64,000 bases of DNA, from positions 171,031 to 235,030 of the forward strand of contig NZ_JABFTT010000008.1 of NCBI RefSeq assembly GCF_021404465.1, given 5' to 3'. A program made the position numbers and the translations under genes. The notes beneath the pieces are model-generated. The model did no database searches, was not told the origin of the DNA, and saw nothing but the letters and a program-made list of their open reading frames with translations. Source of the DNA: Billgrantia zhangzhouensis (lineage in GTDB: Bacteria > Pseudomonadota > Gammaproteobacteria > Pseudomonadales > Halomonadaceae). Of this stretch, positions 53,874-64,000 are shown piece after piece (position 1 is the stretch's first letter; each line of letters opens with the position of its first letter).

Positions 53874-55289
53874 ATGGAAGCGGCTCGATTGACCGATACA
53901 CGCAGGAATGAGGCGCGCAGGCCCGCGACTCGCACCTCGGGTGCGAAGTCAGGCAATGCTCATATTTTGCTGGTCGACGACGACGTCAGCCTGTTGCGTC
54001 TACTGGGCATGCGCCTGGAGAGTCGCGGCTACCGGGTGACTACCGCCGAGAGTGGTGCGGAGGCGCTGCGCCGGCTGGAGGCCGAACGCCCCGACATCGT
54101 GCTTTCCGACCTGCGCATGGACGAGATGGATGGTCTCGCCCTGTTCCAGGCGATCCAGCGCGAAGTGCCGGGGCTGCCGGTCATCATTCTGACCGCCCAT
54201 GGCTCCATCCCAGACGCCGTCAGCGCCACCCAGCAGGGTGTGTTCAGCTTCCTCACCAAGCCGGTGGACCGCGACGAGCTGTTCAGCGCCATCGACGAGG
54301 CGCTGGCCCACACGCCGGCGGGCAGCAGTGGCAACGACGACGCCTGGCGGGCCAACATCATCACCCGCAGCCCCGAAATGGAGCGGGTGCTGGAGCAGGC
54401 ACGCATGGTGGCTGCTTCGGATGTCAGCGTGCTGATCACCGGCCCCTCCGGCTCGGGCAAGGAGCTGCTGGCGCGAGCCATTCACGACGCCAGCCCGCGG
54501 GCCAGCAAGCCGTTCGTGGCGATCAACTGCGGCGCGCTGCCCGAGCAACTGCTGGAGAGCGAACTCTTTGGTCACTCCAAGGGTGCCTTCACCGGCGCGG
54601 TGAGCGACCACAAGGGCCTGTTCCAGGCGGCCGACGGTGGCACCCTGTTCCTCGACGAGATCGGCGACATGCCGCTGCCGCTGCAGGTCAAGCTGCTGCG
54701 TGCGCTACAGGAGCGCCAGATCCGTCCGCTGGGCTCGACCCAGTCGATCCCGGTCAACGTGCGCATTCTCTCCGCCACCCATCGCGATCTCAGCCAGGCG
54801 ATGCATCAGGGCGAGTTCCGCGAGGACTTCTTCTACCGTCTCAACGTGGTCAACCTGAGGCTGCCGGCGCTCAAGGATCGCGCCGAGGACGTGCCGCTGC
54901 TGGCGCGTCACCTGGTGGCCCAGGCGGCGGAGCGGCACAAGCCGTTCGTCAAAGGATTTTCGCCGGAGGCGCTCAACCTGCTGGCCACCAGTGCCTGGCC
55001 CGGCAACGTGCGCCAACTGGTCAACGTGGTGGAGCAGTGCGTGGCGCTGACCCGTTCGCCGATGATCCCCGAGGCCCTGGTGGCCCAGGCGCTGGTCGCG
55101 GAAGACTGCGCGCTGCCCACCTTCAACGATGCCCGCGCCGGGTTCGAGCGCAGCTATCTGGTCAAGGTGCTCAAGATCACCGAGGGCAACGTGACCCAGG
55201 CGGCACGCATCGCCGGGCGCAACCGCACCGACTTCTACAAGCTGCTGGCACGCCACGAGCTGGAGCCGAGCACCTTCAAGCCGGAGTGA
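53874..55289 (+). CDS. glrR: Sigma-54-dependent response regulator GlrR (QseF)
   Basis: An NtrC-type regulator of about 471 residues. Receiver domain ([23 protein letters not shown]; phospho-Asp in [14 protein letters not shown]), AAA+ domain (Walker [23 protein letters not shown] loop contacting sigma-54 present in [32 protein letters not shown]), and C-terminal helix-turn-helix ([22 protein letters not shown]). The ATG at 53874 follows AGGGAG; 53865 is alternative. It probably activates the sigma-54 promoter at 51148. Confidence 0.95.
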   Translation: MEAARLTDTRRNEARRPATRTSGAKSGNAHILLVDDDVSLLRLLGMRLESRGYRVTTAESGAEALRRLEAERPDIVLSDLRMDEMDGLALFQAIQREVPGLPVIILTAHGSIPDAVSATQQGVFSFLTKPVDRDELFSAIDEALAHTPAGSSGNDDAWRANIITRSPEMERVLEQARMVAASDVSVLITGPSGSGKELLARAIHDASPRASKPFVAINCGALPEQLLESELFGHSKGAFTGAVSDHKGLFQAADGGTLFLDEIGDMPLPLQVKLLRALQERQIRPLGSTQSIPVNVRILSATHRDLSQAMHQGEFREDFFYRLNVVNLRLPALKDRAEDVPLLARHLVAQAAERHKPFVKGFSPEALNLLATSAWPGNVRQLVNVVEQCVALTRSPMIPEALVAQALVAEDCALPTFNDARAGFERSYLVKVLKITEGNVTQAARIAGRNRTDFYKLLARHELEPSTFKPE

Positions 55290-55308
55290 CACCCGCCAAC
55301 CTGACTCC

Positions 55309-55333
55309 GAGAGTGCCTGCCACAGGCGCTCTC
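55309..55333. terminator. Terminator between glrR and xseA
   Basis: GAGAGTGCCTG (55309-55319) pairs with CAGGCGCTCTC (55323-55333, one G-T), followed by TTCATTT. It lies between convergent genes. Confidence 0.7.
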
Positions 55334-55334
55334 T

Positions 55335-56675
55335 TCATTTCAGGCGGCGCTTCACCTCCACTCTCAGGCGCCCTTCGCCCAGCCGCGCAGTCAGCGCCTG
55401 GCCGGGCTGGGTGTCGGCTGCCCGCCGCATCACCTTGCCTGAGTCGTCCTGCAGGATGGCGTAGCCGCGCCCCAGTACTGCCAGCGGGCTCACCGCCTGT
55501 AGCTGCCGCGCCAGCCCGGCCAGGCGTTCGCGCTGGCGTGCCATGTCGCGCTGCATGGCCTGCTCGAGGCGCGTTCGTGCCTTGGCCAAACGGTTTGTCG
55601 CTCGCTCGACTTCGCGTCCCGGATGGCAGCTCGCCATGCGCCGCTGCAGATGGCCCAACTGCCGGCGTTCCGCCGTCGATCGTGCGTGCATGGCCCGTTG
55701 CAGGCGGGCTTCCAGTTCGCCCAGCGTTTGGCGCTGGCGGGTCAATACCTCGCCGGGGTGGCGCAGCCGTGCGCGCAGATGGTCCAGCCGCTGGCCCTCG
55801 CGCTCGAGTCGCGCCTGGGCACAACGCGACAGCTGGCGCTCCAGCCCGACCAGGCGGCGCGTTAGGTCACGGCGATCCGGTACCAGCATCTCGGCGGCGG
55901 CGGAGGGCGTGGGGGCGCGAACGTCGGCGGCCAGATCCGACAGGGTGATGTCGACCTCGTGACCCACCGCCGACATCACCGGCAGGCGCGAATGGAAGAT
56001 CGCCCGCGCCAGATGCTCGTCGTTGAACGCCCACAGGTCCTCCAGGCTGCCGCCGCCGCGAGTGACCAGCACCACGTCGCGGCTCGGGTCCAGCGCCTGC
56101 TGGCGGTTGAGCAACCCCAAGGCGGCGATCAGGGCCGGGGCGGCCTCGCGACCCTGCACGGGTACCGTGATCAGCGTGACCCGGGCCAGCGGCCAGCGCG
56201 CGGTGAGCACCGCCAGCACGTCGCGGATCGCCGCACCGCTGGGCGAGGTGAGTACCAGCAGGTGGCGGGGCGGGCAGGGCAGGGAACGCGCATTGGCAAA
56301 CACGCCCTCGGCGGCGAGCCGTTGCTTGAGCCGTTCCAGGGCGAGCAGGAGTTCGCCTTCGCCGGCCGGCTGCACCGCCTCGGCGATCAACTGGTAGTCG
56401 CCGCGCGGCTCGAACAGCGACACTCGCCCGCGCACCCGCACACTGTCACCGTCGCGCATCGGGGCTGCAACGAAGCGCGCGCGGTTGCGGAACAGCGCAC
56501 AGCGCAACTGCGCCGAGCTGTCCTTGAGCGTGAAGTAGACGTGCCCCGAGGCCGGCCGCGAGACGCCGGAAAGCTCACCCTCGACCCACACCTCGCCGAT
56601 GCCCTGTTCGAGCAGCAACCGGGCACGGCGGTTCACTTCGCTGACGGAAAGCGCGGTATCGGTGGAGTGGGGCAT
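55335..56675 (-). CDS. xseA: Exonuclease VII large subunit
   Basis: XseA with XseB degrades single-stranded DNA. 446 residues: N-terminal OB fold (LSVSEVNRRARLLLEQGIGEVWVEGELSGVSRPASGHVYFTLKDSSAQL), catalytic domain (VLTSPSGAAIRDVLAVLTARWPLARVTLITVPVQG, RGGGSLEDLWAFND, SAVGHEVDITLSDLAADVRAPTPSAAAEM), long coiled coil and C-terminal domain LGRGYAIL. ATG at 56675 chosen by homology. xseB is not in the window. Confidence 0.95.
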   Translation of the reverse strand: MPHSTDTALSVSEVNRRARLLLEQGIGEVWVEGELSGVSRPASGHVYFTLKDSSAQLRCALFRNRARFVAAPMRDGDSVRVRGRVSLFEPRGDYQLIAEAVQPAGEGELLLALERLKQRLAAEGVFANARSLPCPPRHLLVLTSPSGAAIRDVLAVLTARWPLARVTLITVPVQGREAAPALIAALGLLNRQQALDPSRDVVLVTRGGGSLEDLWAFNDEHLARAIFHSRLPVMSAVGHEVDITLSDLAADVRAPTPSAAAEMLVPDRRDLTRRLVGLERQLSRCAQARLEREGQRLDHLRARLRHPGEVLTRQRQTLGELEARLQRAMHARSTAERRQLGHLQRRMASCHPGREVERATNRLAKARTRLEQAMQRDMARQRERLAGLARQLQAVSPLAVLGRGYAILQDDSGKVMRRAADTQPGQALTARLGEGRLRVEVKRRLK

Positions 56676-56794
56676 GCGGCGATCCCTGGGCCTGTGAATG
56701 CCAGCGAACTGGCGGAAAGCCACACTCTAGCACGGTAGGGCTGGCATGGCCGGGTGCGCAGTCGGGAGGCGGGGGAGCGGCCCGGCGCCAGACG

Positions 56795-56820
56795 AAAAAA
56801 GCGCCGGGAAGACCCGGCGC
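56795..56820 (-). terminator. Terminator of the PRC-barrel gene
   Basis: On the minus strand, GCGCCGGG, loop TCTT, CCCGGCGC (56820-56801), then six T residues. Confidence 0.9.
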
Positions 56821-56854
56821 AAGTTGCGTCATGGGGAGGGACAATCAAAATGAT

Positions 56855-57478
56855 TCAGTCGAAATCGTCCTCGATGTCCTCATCGGTGTACTCGGCGTCG
56901 TTGCCGTTGTCGTTCACACCATCGGTGTCACCGACCACGTCGCCGTCGGCTTCACCGTCGCGGAAGGCCGTGTCGCCGTCGTCACCCACGGCGCCGGTGC
57001 CGGCGGTACCGGTGGTCTGCCAGACGCCTTCGCCATCCTGATCAGCGGCGCGACGCTCGCGCTCCTCGTTGAACCACTGCTCGTCGTATTCGGGGAAGTT
57101 CTCGAGCTCATCCTCGCTGGCGTCGACCAGGATACGGTGAGTCACGTCGTCCTGACCGAAGACACCATCGTCGTCACGGTCGGTTTCCATGGTGAAATGC
57201 TCGATACCGACGACTACCTCGTCGCCGCCCATGCCCCACAGGCCACCGGCATTGACGATCAGGGCGCTCACTTGGCCCTGGTCATCCAGCAGGATGTTCT
57301 CGACGTTGCCGACTTCCTCGTCGGGGTCGTTGGCGTGATAGACATCGGCACCGATGATGGCATCGGCGGAATAGAGGCCCTGTGCCGCTTGCGGGTCGTC
57401 CTGTGCAATGGCTTGTGTACCAAGAGCGAGGCTGCCTGCGATGGCGGTGATTGCGATAGTGAGTGCACGCTTCTGCAT
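56855..57478 (-). CDS. Secreted PRC-barrel domain protein with acidic tail
   Basis: A 207-residue protein with a Sec signal peptide (RALTIAITAIAGSLALGTQAIAQDD). A PRC-barrel domain follows (about residues 30-105: SADAIIGADVYHANDPDEEVGNVENILLDDQGQVSALIVNAGG), then a very acidic Asp/Gly/Asn-rich C-terminal tail. Such periplasmic PRC proteins are common stress-related proteins in halophiles. The ATG at 57478 is preceded by AGGAGAGAG. Next upstream is a CsbD gene. Confidence 0.85.
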   Translation of the reverse strand: MQKRALTIAITAIAGSLALGTQAIAQDDPQAAQGLYSADAIIGADVYHANDPDEEVGNVENILLDDQGQVSALIVNAGGLWGMGGDEVVVGIEHFTMETDRDDDGVFGQDDVTHRILVDASEDELENFPEYDEQWFNEERERRAADQDGEGVWQTTGTAGTGAVGDDGDTAFRDGEADGDVVGDTDGVNDNGNDAEYTDEDIEDDFD

Positions 57479-57536
57479 TTTCTCTCTCCTTAAGACTGTC
57501 TTCCTTGGACCTAGGCGTTGCGCCTGAGGGAACCGC

Positions 57537-57734
57537 TTACAGATTTCGCGCCCAATCGTCGACCTGGCGTTCCGCTTCCTCGCGCTCCAGGCCATAGCGC
57601 TGCTGGATACGGCCGATCAGCTCGTCTTTCCTGCCGCCGATCCGATCCAGCTCGTCGTCGCTGAGTTCACCCCAGCTGGAACGGGCTCTTCCCTTGAGTT
57701 CCTTCCATTTGCCTGCGATCTGGTCCCAGTTCAT
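57537..57734 (-). CDS. CsbD-family stress protein
   Basis: A 65-residue CsbD-like protein: MNWDQIAGKWKELKGRARSSWGELSDDELDRIGGRKDELIGRIQQRYG is the full family pattern, a four-helix hydrophilic stress protein. AGGAG precedes the ATG. Same strand as the PRC-barrel gene, 58 bases away, possibly one stress-induced transcript. Confidence 0.9.
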   Translation of the reverse strand: MNWDQIAGKWKELKGRARSSWGELSDDELDRIGGRKDELIGRIQQRYGLEREEAERQVDDWARNL

Positions 57735-57902
57735 GTCGTCACTCCTGTTCGTGAGTGGACCCGTCGTGCACCCATCAAGCTAGATCACGTTTCTGCCGCT
57801 GTAAGTCAAAGTCGGTTTCGGACTGTTTCGAAGGGTAATTAGGATTGGGCGAAAGCCCGTCCAATCCTGTCGCAAAGCAGGAACCGGGAGTGAGGGCTCG
57901 CA

Positions 57903-59452
<1,550 letters not shown>

Positions 59453-59547
59453 CCGCCAGCTCGTAAGAGACAGACGCGGCGGGTATCATCCCGCCGCACG
59501 CTTTTGCATCCGGCCCGCCGCCATACGCTGCCAGTAGAGACGCCCAG

Positions 59548-61122
59548 ATGACCGACATTCACGCCCACAAGATCCTCATCCTCGACTTCGGCTCCCAGTA
59601 CACCCAACTGATCGCTCGCCGCGTGCGCGAGATCGGCGTGTACTCCGAAGTGCGTGCCTTCGACATCACCGAGGAAGAGATCCGCGAATACGCCCCCAAC
59701 GGCATCATCCTCTCCGGCGGCCCGGAATCCACCGTGGCGGCCGGCTCGCCCCGCGCGCCCGAGTGCGTGTTCGAGATGGGCCTGCCGGTGCTGGGCATCT
59801 GCTACGGCATGCAGACCATGGCGGTGCAGCTCGGCGGTGCCGTGGAAGGCTCCAACAAGCAGGAGTTCGGCTACGCCCAGGTCAAGATCGACGGCAGCGA
59901 CGACCTGTTCCGCGACATCAAGGACCACGTGGACCACGACGGCAAGGCGCTGCTCGACGTGTGGATGAGCCACGGCGACAAGGTGGCCCGCGCGCCGGAG
60001 CCCTTCACCGTGACCGCCTCGACCCCGAGCTGCCCCGTGGCCGCCATGACCTGGCCGGAGAAGCGCTTCTACGCCGTGCAGTTCCACCCCGAGGTGACCC
60101 ACACCCTGCAGGGCATGCGCATCCTCGAGCACTTCGTCGTCGGCATCTGCGGCGCCGAGAAGCTGTGGACCCCGGCGCGCATCATCGAAGACCAGATCGC
60201 CCGCGTGCGCGACCAGGTCGGCGACCGCCACGTGCTGCTCGGCCTCTCCGGCGGCGTGGACTCCTCGGTGGTGGCCGCGCTGCTGCACCGCGCCATCGGC
60301 GACCAGCTCACCTGCGTGTTCGTCGACAACGGCCTGCTGCGCAAGAACGAAGGCGACCAGGTGATGGAAACCTTCGCCCGCCACATGGGCGTGAAGGTGA
60401 TCCGCGTGGACGCCGAGGAACTGTTCCTCTCCAAGCTGGAAGGCGAGAACGACCCGGAGGCCAAGCGCAAGATCATCGGCAACACCTTCATCGACGTGTT
60501 CGATGAAGAGGCCAGCAAGATCGAAGGCGTCGACTTCCTGGCCCAGGGCACCATTTATCCCGACGTGATCGAATCCGCCGCCAGCAAGACCGGCAAAGCC
60601 CACGTGATCAAGTCGCACCACAACGTCGGCGGCCTGCCCGAAACCATGAAGCTGCAGCTGGTCGAACCGCTGCGCGAACTGTTCAAGGACGAAGTGCGCA
60701 AGCTCGGCCTGGAACTCGGCCTGCCCTACGACATGGTCTACCGCCACCCCTTCCCGGGGCCGGGCCTGGGCGTGCGCATCCTCGGCGAAGTGAAGAAGGA
60801 GTACGCCGACATCCTGCGCGAAGCCGACGCCATCTTCATCGAGGAACTGCACAACGCCGACTGGTACCACAAGACCAGCCAGGCCTTCGCCGTATTCCTG
60901 CCGGTCAAATCCGTCGGCGTGGTCGGCGACGGCCGCCGCTACGAATGGGTCATCGCCCTGCGCGCCGTGGAAACCATCGACTTCATGACCGCACGCTGGG
61001 CTCATCTCCCATACGACTTGCTTGAAAAGGTTTCCAACCGCATTATCAACGAGATCCGCGGCGTCTCCCGAGTGACCTACGACGTCAGCAGCAAGCCGCC
61101 CGCGACGATTGAGTGGGAGTGA
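59548..61122 (+). CDS. guaA: GMP synthase (glutamine-hydrolysing) GuaA
   Basis: Aminates XMP to GMP. 524 residues: glutaminase domain ([23 protein letters not shown], nucleophile in [16 protein letters not shown]), ATP pyrophosphatase P-loop [13 protein letters not shown] and dimerisation domain ending PPATIEWE. The 3' end of guaA is a known integration site for genomic islands; here AT-rich DNA starts right after its terminator. Confidence 0.97.
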   Translation: MTDIHAHKILILDFGSQYTQLIARRVREIGVYSEVRAFDITEEEIREYAPNGIILSGGPESTVAAGSPRAPECVFEMGLPVLGICYGMQTMAVQLGGAVEGSNKQEFGYAQVKIDGSDDLFRDIKDHVDHDGKALLDVWMSHGDKVARAPEPFTVTASTPSCPVAAMTWPEKRFYAVQFHPEVTHTLQGMRILEHFVVGICGAEKLWTPARIIEDQIARVRDQVGDRHVLLGLSGGVDSSVVAALLHRAIGDQLTCVFVDNGLLRKNEGDQVMETFARHMGVKVIRVDAEELFLSKLEGENDPEAKRKIIGNTFIDVFDEEASKIEGVDFLAQGTIYPDVIESAASKTGKAHVIKSHHNVGGLPETMKLQLVEPLRELFKDEVRKLGLELGLPYDMVYRHPFPGPGLGVRILGEVKKEYADILREADAIFIEELHNADWYHKTSQAFAVFLPVKSVGVVGDGRRYEWVIALRAVETIDFMTARWAHLPYDLLEKVSNRIINEIRGVSRVTYDVSSKPPATIEWE

Positions 61123-61169
61123 GGCACGTCTAGGCAGAACGCCTGACGCGGCTAAGCTGACCGAGATCA

Positions 61170-61198
61170 AGGGTCTACCAAAGGGTAGGCCCTTTTTC
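61170..61198 (+). terminator. Terminator of guaBA
   Basis: AGGGTCTACC (61171-61180), loop AAA, GGTAGGCCCT with one bulge, then TTTTTC. Confidence 0.85.
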
Positions 61199-61383
61199 TT
61201 TGCATTTCGTTACAGGGTTTAGTTAACTCAGGTTAAGGTCGCTGAGACGACCGCCGATAGAACAGGTAGTACAACGCAGACAGGGCTGTCGCAGGGAAAG
61301 GATGTCATCCCCGGGCGGTAGCGTGTTGAATATAAATCTTCAAATTCTTTCATAACATAACTTAAGAAAGGGGAGAGACAAAG
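61199..61383. other. Junction between guaA and AT-rich island
   Basis: No gene seen. Base composition changes here from GC-rich core to clearly AT-richer DNA. No integrase gene or obvious direct repeat of the guaA end can be confirmed in the window. A TATAAA stretch near 61332 and an AAGGGGAG ribosome site serve the following gene. Confidence 0.5.
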
Positions 61384-62856
61384 GTGGCGGATGCAAAATC
61401 ATTGCCGGTAAAAGACCTCTTGATTGATCTGTATAATTTTCGTACGGTACCGCAGAAAAATGAAGTAGAGGCTATTCGAGCCATGATTTCAATAAGTCCT
61501 GATTATTTCTGGGGGCTTATGGAAAGCTTGCTTGATGATGGCTATTTGCCAACAGAGAATATAATTGTCTTAGAAAATTCTTCGGGGAAGATTGTCAAAG
61601 AGGGTAATCGCCGTGTTGCAGCATTAAAGATAATACTCAAGCAGATTGACGGAAATCAGTTTGATTTGCCGGCTCGAATTGAAGAAAGAATTGAAGGACT
61701 AGAGGAAAGCTGGCTTTCAGAAAATTTTTCTGTCCCTTGCGCCATTTATAATGAAGCCGATGCGGTGCTAGTAGATAAAATTGTAACTTTGACACATGGC
61801 AAGGGAACTAAGGCAGGGCGAAATAATTGGGAGGCGGTAGCTAGGGCGCGTCATAATCGAGATAAAAATGGGGCGCCTGAGGTTGCGCTAGATTTGTTGG
61901 AAAAATATCTTGAGCATGGCGCTAATCTTACATTGGAACAAAAAACTCTATGGAGTGGTCGTTTTAATCTATCGGTTTTAGATGAAGCCATTAAAAGAGT
62001 TTCCAAAAGATTCGCTGTATCATCGAGCGCAGACTTATCTAGAAAGTACCCAAATATAAAAAACAGGAAATCTCTTGAGGCGATTATTCATGCTGTTGGT
62101 ATTGAATCGCTTACTTTTCCTGTGATAAGGGACTCCAGCGACTTCGCCTTAAGGTTTGGTGTGCCACCATTGCCGTCAGCTTCTGAGTCTGATGAAAAAA
62201 ATGGTAGCTCGCAAGATAGCCCGGCCGTTGATAATATGGCAGGACATAGAAACGGAGAAGTGGAAAATGTAGAACCCAGTGGCTCTCTGAGCGCTGTGCA
62301 GGAGGGTACAGTTAAGCCTAAGCCAGATGCCGCAAAACCAGAGCCTGAAAACGGTGGTGGTAAAAGCAAGGTAAAAACAACAGCCATAGATGATGAACGG
62401 ACAGTAAAGAAAGCGTTAAGATCTCTGAAAGTATATGGTCCTAATAGATCCAAGCTAGAGTCTATTAAAAAAGAGAGTCTTAAGCTGAAGCTGAAAGATA
62501 ACCCGATTGCGTTCTGTTTTTTGTTAAGGGCTATGTTTGAAATTTCAGCTAAAGCTTACTGCCAAGATTACGAAGATCAACCAAATTCTCCAAAACTATT
62601 AAAAGCTAATGGTATGGAGCGTCCTTTGGTAGAAGTTTTGAGAGATATCGTTTCGCACTTGACTCAAAATAACGCGGATAAGCAAATGTTGAAAGTGCTA
62701 CACGGGGCTTTGACTGAAATCCAACGTAAAGATGGGATTTTGTCATTGACCTCCATGAATCAGTTGGTGCACAATACATCCTTTATGGTGAGCTCTTCGG
62801 ATATACCGGTGTTATTTTCAAATATTTTTCCATTGCTTGATCATATGAATAAGTGA
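61384..62856 (+). CDS. ParB-like nuclease-domain protein with C-terminal helical (HEPN-like) domain
   Basis: A 490-residue protein of unknown function, GTG start with GGGGAG upstream. Residues about 7-85 contain LPVKDLLIDLYNFRTVP and IVLENSSGKIVKEGNRRVAALKI, the ParB/Srx-like nuclease fold motif (GNRR box). The middle (about 265-330) is a Ser/Pro/Lys linker. The C-terminal 140 residues are helical (FCFLLRAMFEISAKAYC; LTSMNQLVHNTSF), HEPN-like by pattern only. AT-rich codon use marks it as transferred. It is 5 bases from, or overlaps, a DNA methylase gene, suggesting a two-gene DNA modification/defence module. Confidence 0.7.
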   Translation: MADAKSLPVKDLLIDLYNFRTVPQKNEVEAIRAMISISPDYFWGLMESLLDDGYLPTENIIVLENSSGKIVKEGNRRVAALKIILKQIDGNQFDLPARIEERIEGLEESWLSENFSVPCAIYNEADAVLVDKIVTLTHGKGTKAGRNNWEAVARARHNRDKNGAPEVALDLLEKYLEHGANLTLEQKTLWSGRFNLSVLDEAIKRVSKRFAVSSSADLSRKYPNIKNRKSLEAIIHAVGIESLTFPVIRDSSDFALRFGVPPLPSASESDEKNGSSQDSPAVDNMAGHRNGEVENVEPSGSLSAVQEGTVKPKPDAAKPEPENGGGKSKVKTTAIDDERTVKKALRSLKVYGPNRSKLESIKKESLKLKLKDNPIAFCFLLRAMFEISAKAYCQDYEDQPNSPKLLKANGMERPLVEVLRDIVSHLTQNNADKQMLKVLHGALTEIQRKDGILSLTSMNQLVHNTSFMVSSSDIPVLFSNIFPLLDHMNK

Positions 62857-62861
62857 TTTCT

Positions 62862-63767
62862 ATGTCTAGAAACAAGACTCCACTAAGATATCCTGGTGGG
62901 AAGCAAAAACTAACGCCCTTTATCCGAGAAATTATTCTTTCAAATGGCCTGGATGGTGGACATTATATTGAGCCATATGCTGGTGGGGCAGGCGTGGCGA
63001 TGGAGTTGCTCGTCAGTGGTGATGTGGAACATGTGCACTTAAATGACTCTTCTTACCATATATATTGTTTCTGGAGTGCTATACTTAATTTTACAGAAGA
63101 GTTTTGTAATAAAATATCTAGCTGCGTGTTAAATATTGAGGAGTGGCTTGTTCAGCGTGAGATTTTACGGAATCCAGAAAACCATACCCTGATTGAAGTA
63201 GGTTTTGCTACTTTTTATTTGAACCGGACGAATCGGTCTGGAGTTCTAGGTGGCGGCGTCATTGGTGGACTGAGCCAAAATGGTAAGTGGAAGTTGGATG
63301 CGCGTTTTTCAAAGCGTGATCTAATAGAAAGGATTGAAGTGATAGCATCCCTAAAGCATGCAGTGTCTTTATATAACAAAGACGCTGAGATTTTTTTCAG
63401 CAATGATGTTAAATCCTTGCCTGAGAAATCTTTAATTTACATAGATCCGCCGTATTTTAACAAATCTAATAGGCTTTACTTAAATCACTATAAGCCTGGT
63501 GATCATGAGAGAATTGCAGGCGTTGTGCAAGAAATGGAAAGAGTAAAATGGATTGTCTCATACGATGCTGTTGATGAGATAATGAAATATTACTCTAACA
63601 GGAGGAGTTTCGTTTACGACCTTCAGTACAACGCTTCGAGAGCATACAAGGGGAAAGAGGTTTTTATATTTTCAGATGGCGTAGTTGTTCCCAGGAATTC
63701 AGCAATATCTTATATAAATTTCGCCTTGAAGCGCGAATCAAAGAATCTTCATTTTGGTGTGCAGTAA
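62862..63767 (+). CDS. D12-class N6-adenine DNA methyltransferase (Dam-like)
   Basis: A 301-residue adenine methylase: N-terminal LRYPGGKQKLTPFIRE, SAM-binding motif YIEPYAGGAGVAMELL and catalytic DPPY in LIYIDPPYFNKSNRLYL (about residue 195) define pfam MethyltransfD12, as in DpnM and phage Dam. An ATG at 62862 or a GTG at 62853 (overlapping the previous stop as GTGA) can start it. No cognate restriction enzyme with a recognisable nuclease is adjacent except possibly the ParB-like protein upstream. AT-rich, horizontally acquired. Confidence 0.88.
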   Translation: MSRNKTPLRYPGGKQKLTPFIREIILSNGLDGGHYIEPYAGGAGVAMELLVSGDVEHVHLNDSSYHIYCFWSAILNFTEEFCNKISSCVLNIEEWLVQREILRNPENHTLIEVGFATFYLNRTNRSGVLGGGVIGGLSQNGKWKLDARFSKRDLIERIEVIASLKHAVSLYNKDAEIFFSNDVKSLPEKSLIYIDPPYFNKSNRLYLNHYKPGDHERIAGVVQEMERVKWIVSYDAVDEIMKYYSNRRSFVYDLQYNASRAYKGKEVFIFSDGVVVPRNSAISYINFALKRESKNLHFGVQ

Positions 63768-63772
63768 ATATT

Positions 63773-63833
63773 ATTCGCCTGACTGTACGGCGATGATATT
63801 CACTTGACTGTCAGTGATGGTATTCGCCTGACA
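63773..63833. repeat. Three tandem ATTCGCCTGAC-type repeats at IS end
   Basis: ATTCGCCTGACTG at 63773, ATTCACTTGACTG at 63798 and ATTCGCCTGACA at 63822, spaced 25 and 24 bases. They lie between the methylase stop and a transposase start, so they are probably transposase-binding repeats of the insertion sequence end. Confidence 0.6.
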
Positions 63834-63936
63834 CATGCTCCCGTGGGCTCCCTATAGTTAAGCAGTGCTTTTTGCCGTTTTGAAGTGACCCCCTCCAGAG
63901 CTGCACAGGCTATAGTGCAGCCATCAGGAGGACGAA

Positions 63937-64000
63937 ATGAGCAACGAACCCACCGTCAAACGCTGGACCGCCAAGCGCAAAGCCGCTGTGGTCATGGACA
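63937..64000 (+). CDS. Transposase N-terminus (IS3-type OrfA-like), truncated by window edge
   Basis: The ATG at 63937 follows AGGAGG. The 21 visible residues, SNEPTVKRWTAKRKAAVVMD, match the helix-turn-helix start of an OrfA-type transposase (KRWTAKRKAA pattern). The element continues beyond base 64000. The G/C content rises again here relative to the methylase gene, so the IS is separate from the AT-rich module. Confidence 0.65.
   Translation, partial: MSNEPTVKRWTAKRKAAVVMD

Noticed and set aside
57841..57869. Hairpin AGGATTGG...CCAATCCT upstream of guaB as a riboswitch
   Set aside because: A single stem with a GAAA loop, lying upstream of the guaB promoter TATAAT, so it is not in the mRNA leader; no purine riboswitch core seen.

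Overview
The window is a high-GC gammaproteobacterial chromosome segment, most likely from a Halomonas-type (Halomonadaceae) organism. This rests on gene order (lysC-csrA-tRNA-Ser-tRNA-Arg; ccmABCDEFGHI; smc-zipA-ligA; guaB-guaA), a Na+-pumping oxaloacetate decarboxylase, a TRAP/TTT-rich catabolic style and acidic, halophile-like protein composition. The genus is inference; the class is well supported by ZipA, GlrK/QseG/GlrR, MnmC, YciO and Rnm.

Layout: (1) 1-6.5 kb is housekeeping: the 3' end of lysC, csrA, three tRNAs, dusC and oadGAB. (2) 6.5-24.8 kb is an accessory catabolic region. It holds a ferredoxin, a permease, a creatininase-family hydrolase, a small orphan protein, two GntR regulators and a minus-strand operon. 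That operon runs from a heme-oxygenase-like diiron oxidase (HDO) through an aldehyde dehydrogenase, an HbpS/GlcG protein, an oxygenase-type reductase, a second ferredoxin and an aspartate-dehydrogenase-like protein to a DUF1330 protein. Perfect GGTATACC palindromes precede several of these units, which looks like one regulon for an unknown nitrogenous substrate. Next to it lies a second operon: a GGT-like amidohydrolase, a tripartite tricarboxylate transporter (tctABC) and a split chromate-type transporter, with a divergent third GntR. A decayed copy of the chrA/gntR module sits at 8.7-9.8 kb.

(3) 24.8-61.1 kb is core genome. yigZ and a LexA-like S24 peptidase lie under an SOS box, followed by the full cytochrome c maturation operon, smc, zipA, ligA, yheU, mnmC, yciI, rnm, yciO, an ion channel, a CYTH phosphatase, a phosphate transporter pair and argA. 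Then come the GlrK-QseG-GlrR system, xseA, PRC-barrel and CsbD stress proteins, and guaBA. Between argA and glrK is a gene-free stretch with a sigma-54-type promoter, a perfect GlrR-type box, a chain of stable hairpins (two presenting a CsrA-like AAGGAT loop) and a strong terminator. I read it as an uncharacterised structured small RNA of about 470 nt.

(4) 61.2-64 kb is a visibly AT-rich insertion immediately after guaA, a known island hotspot. It carries a ParB-like/helical-domain protein translationally close to a D12-class adenine methyltransferase (possible defence module), then the end of an insertion sequence with repeated terminal motifs and the start of its transposase gene, cut by the window edge.
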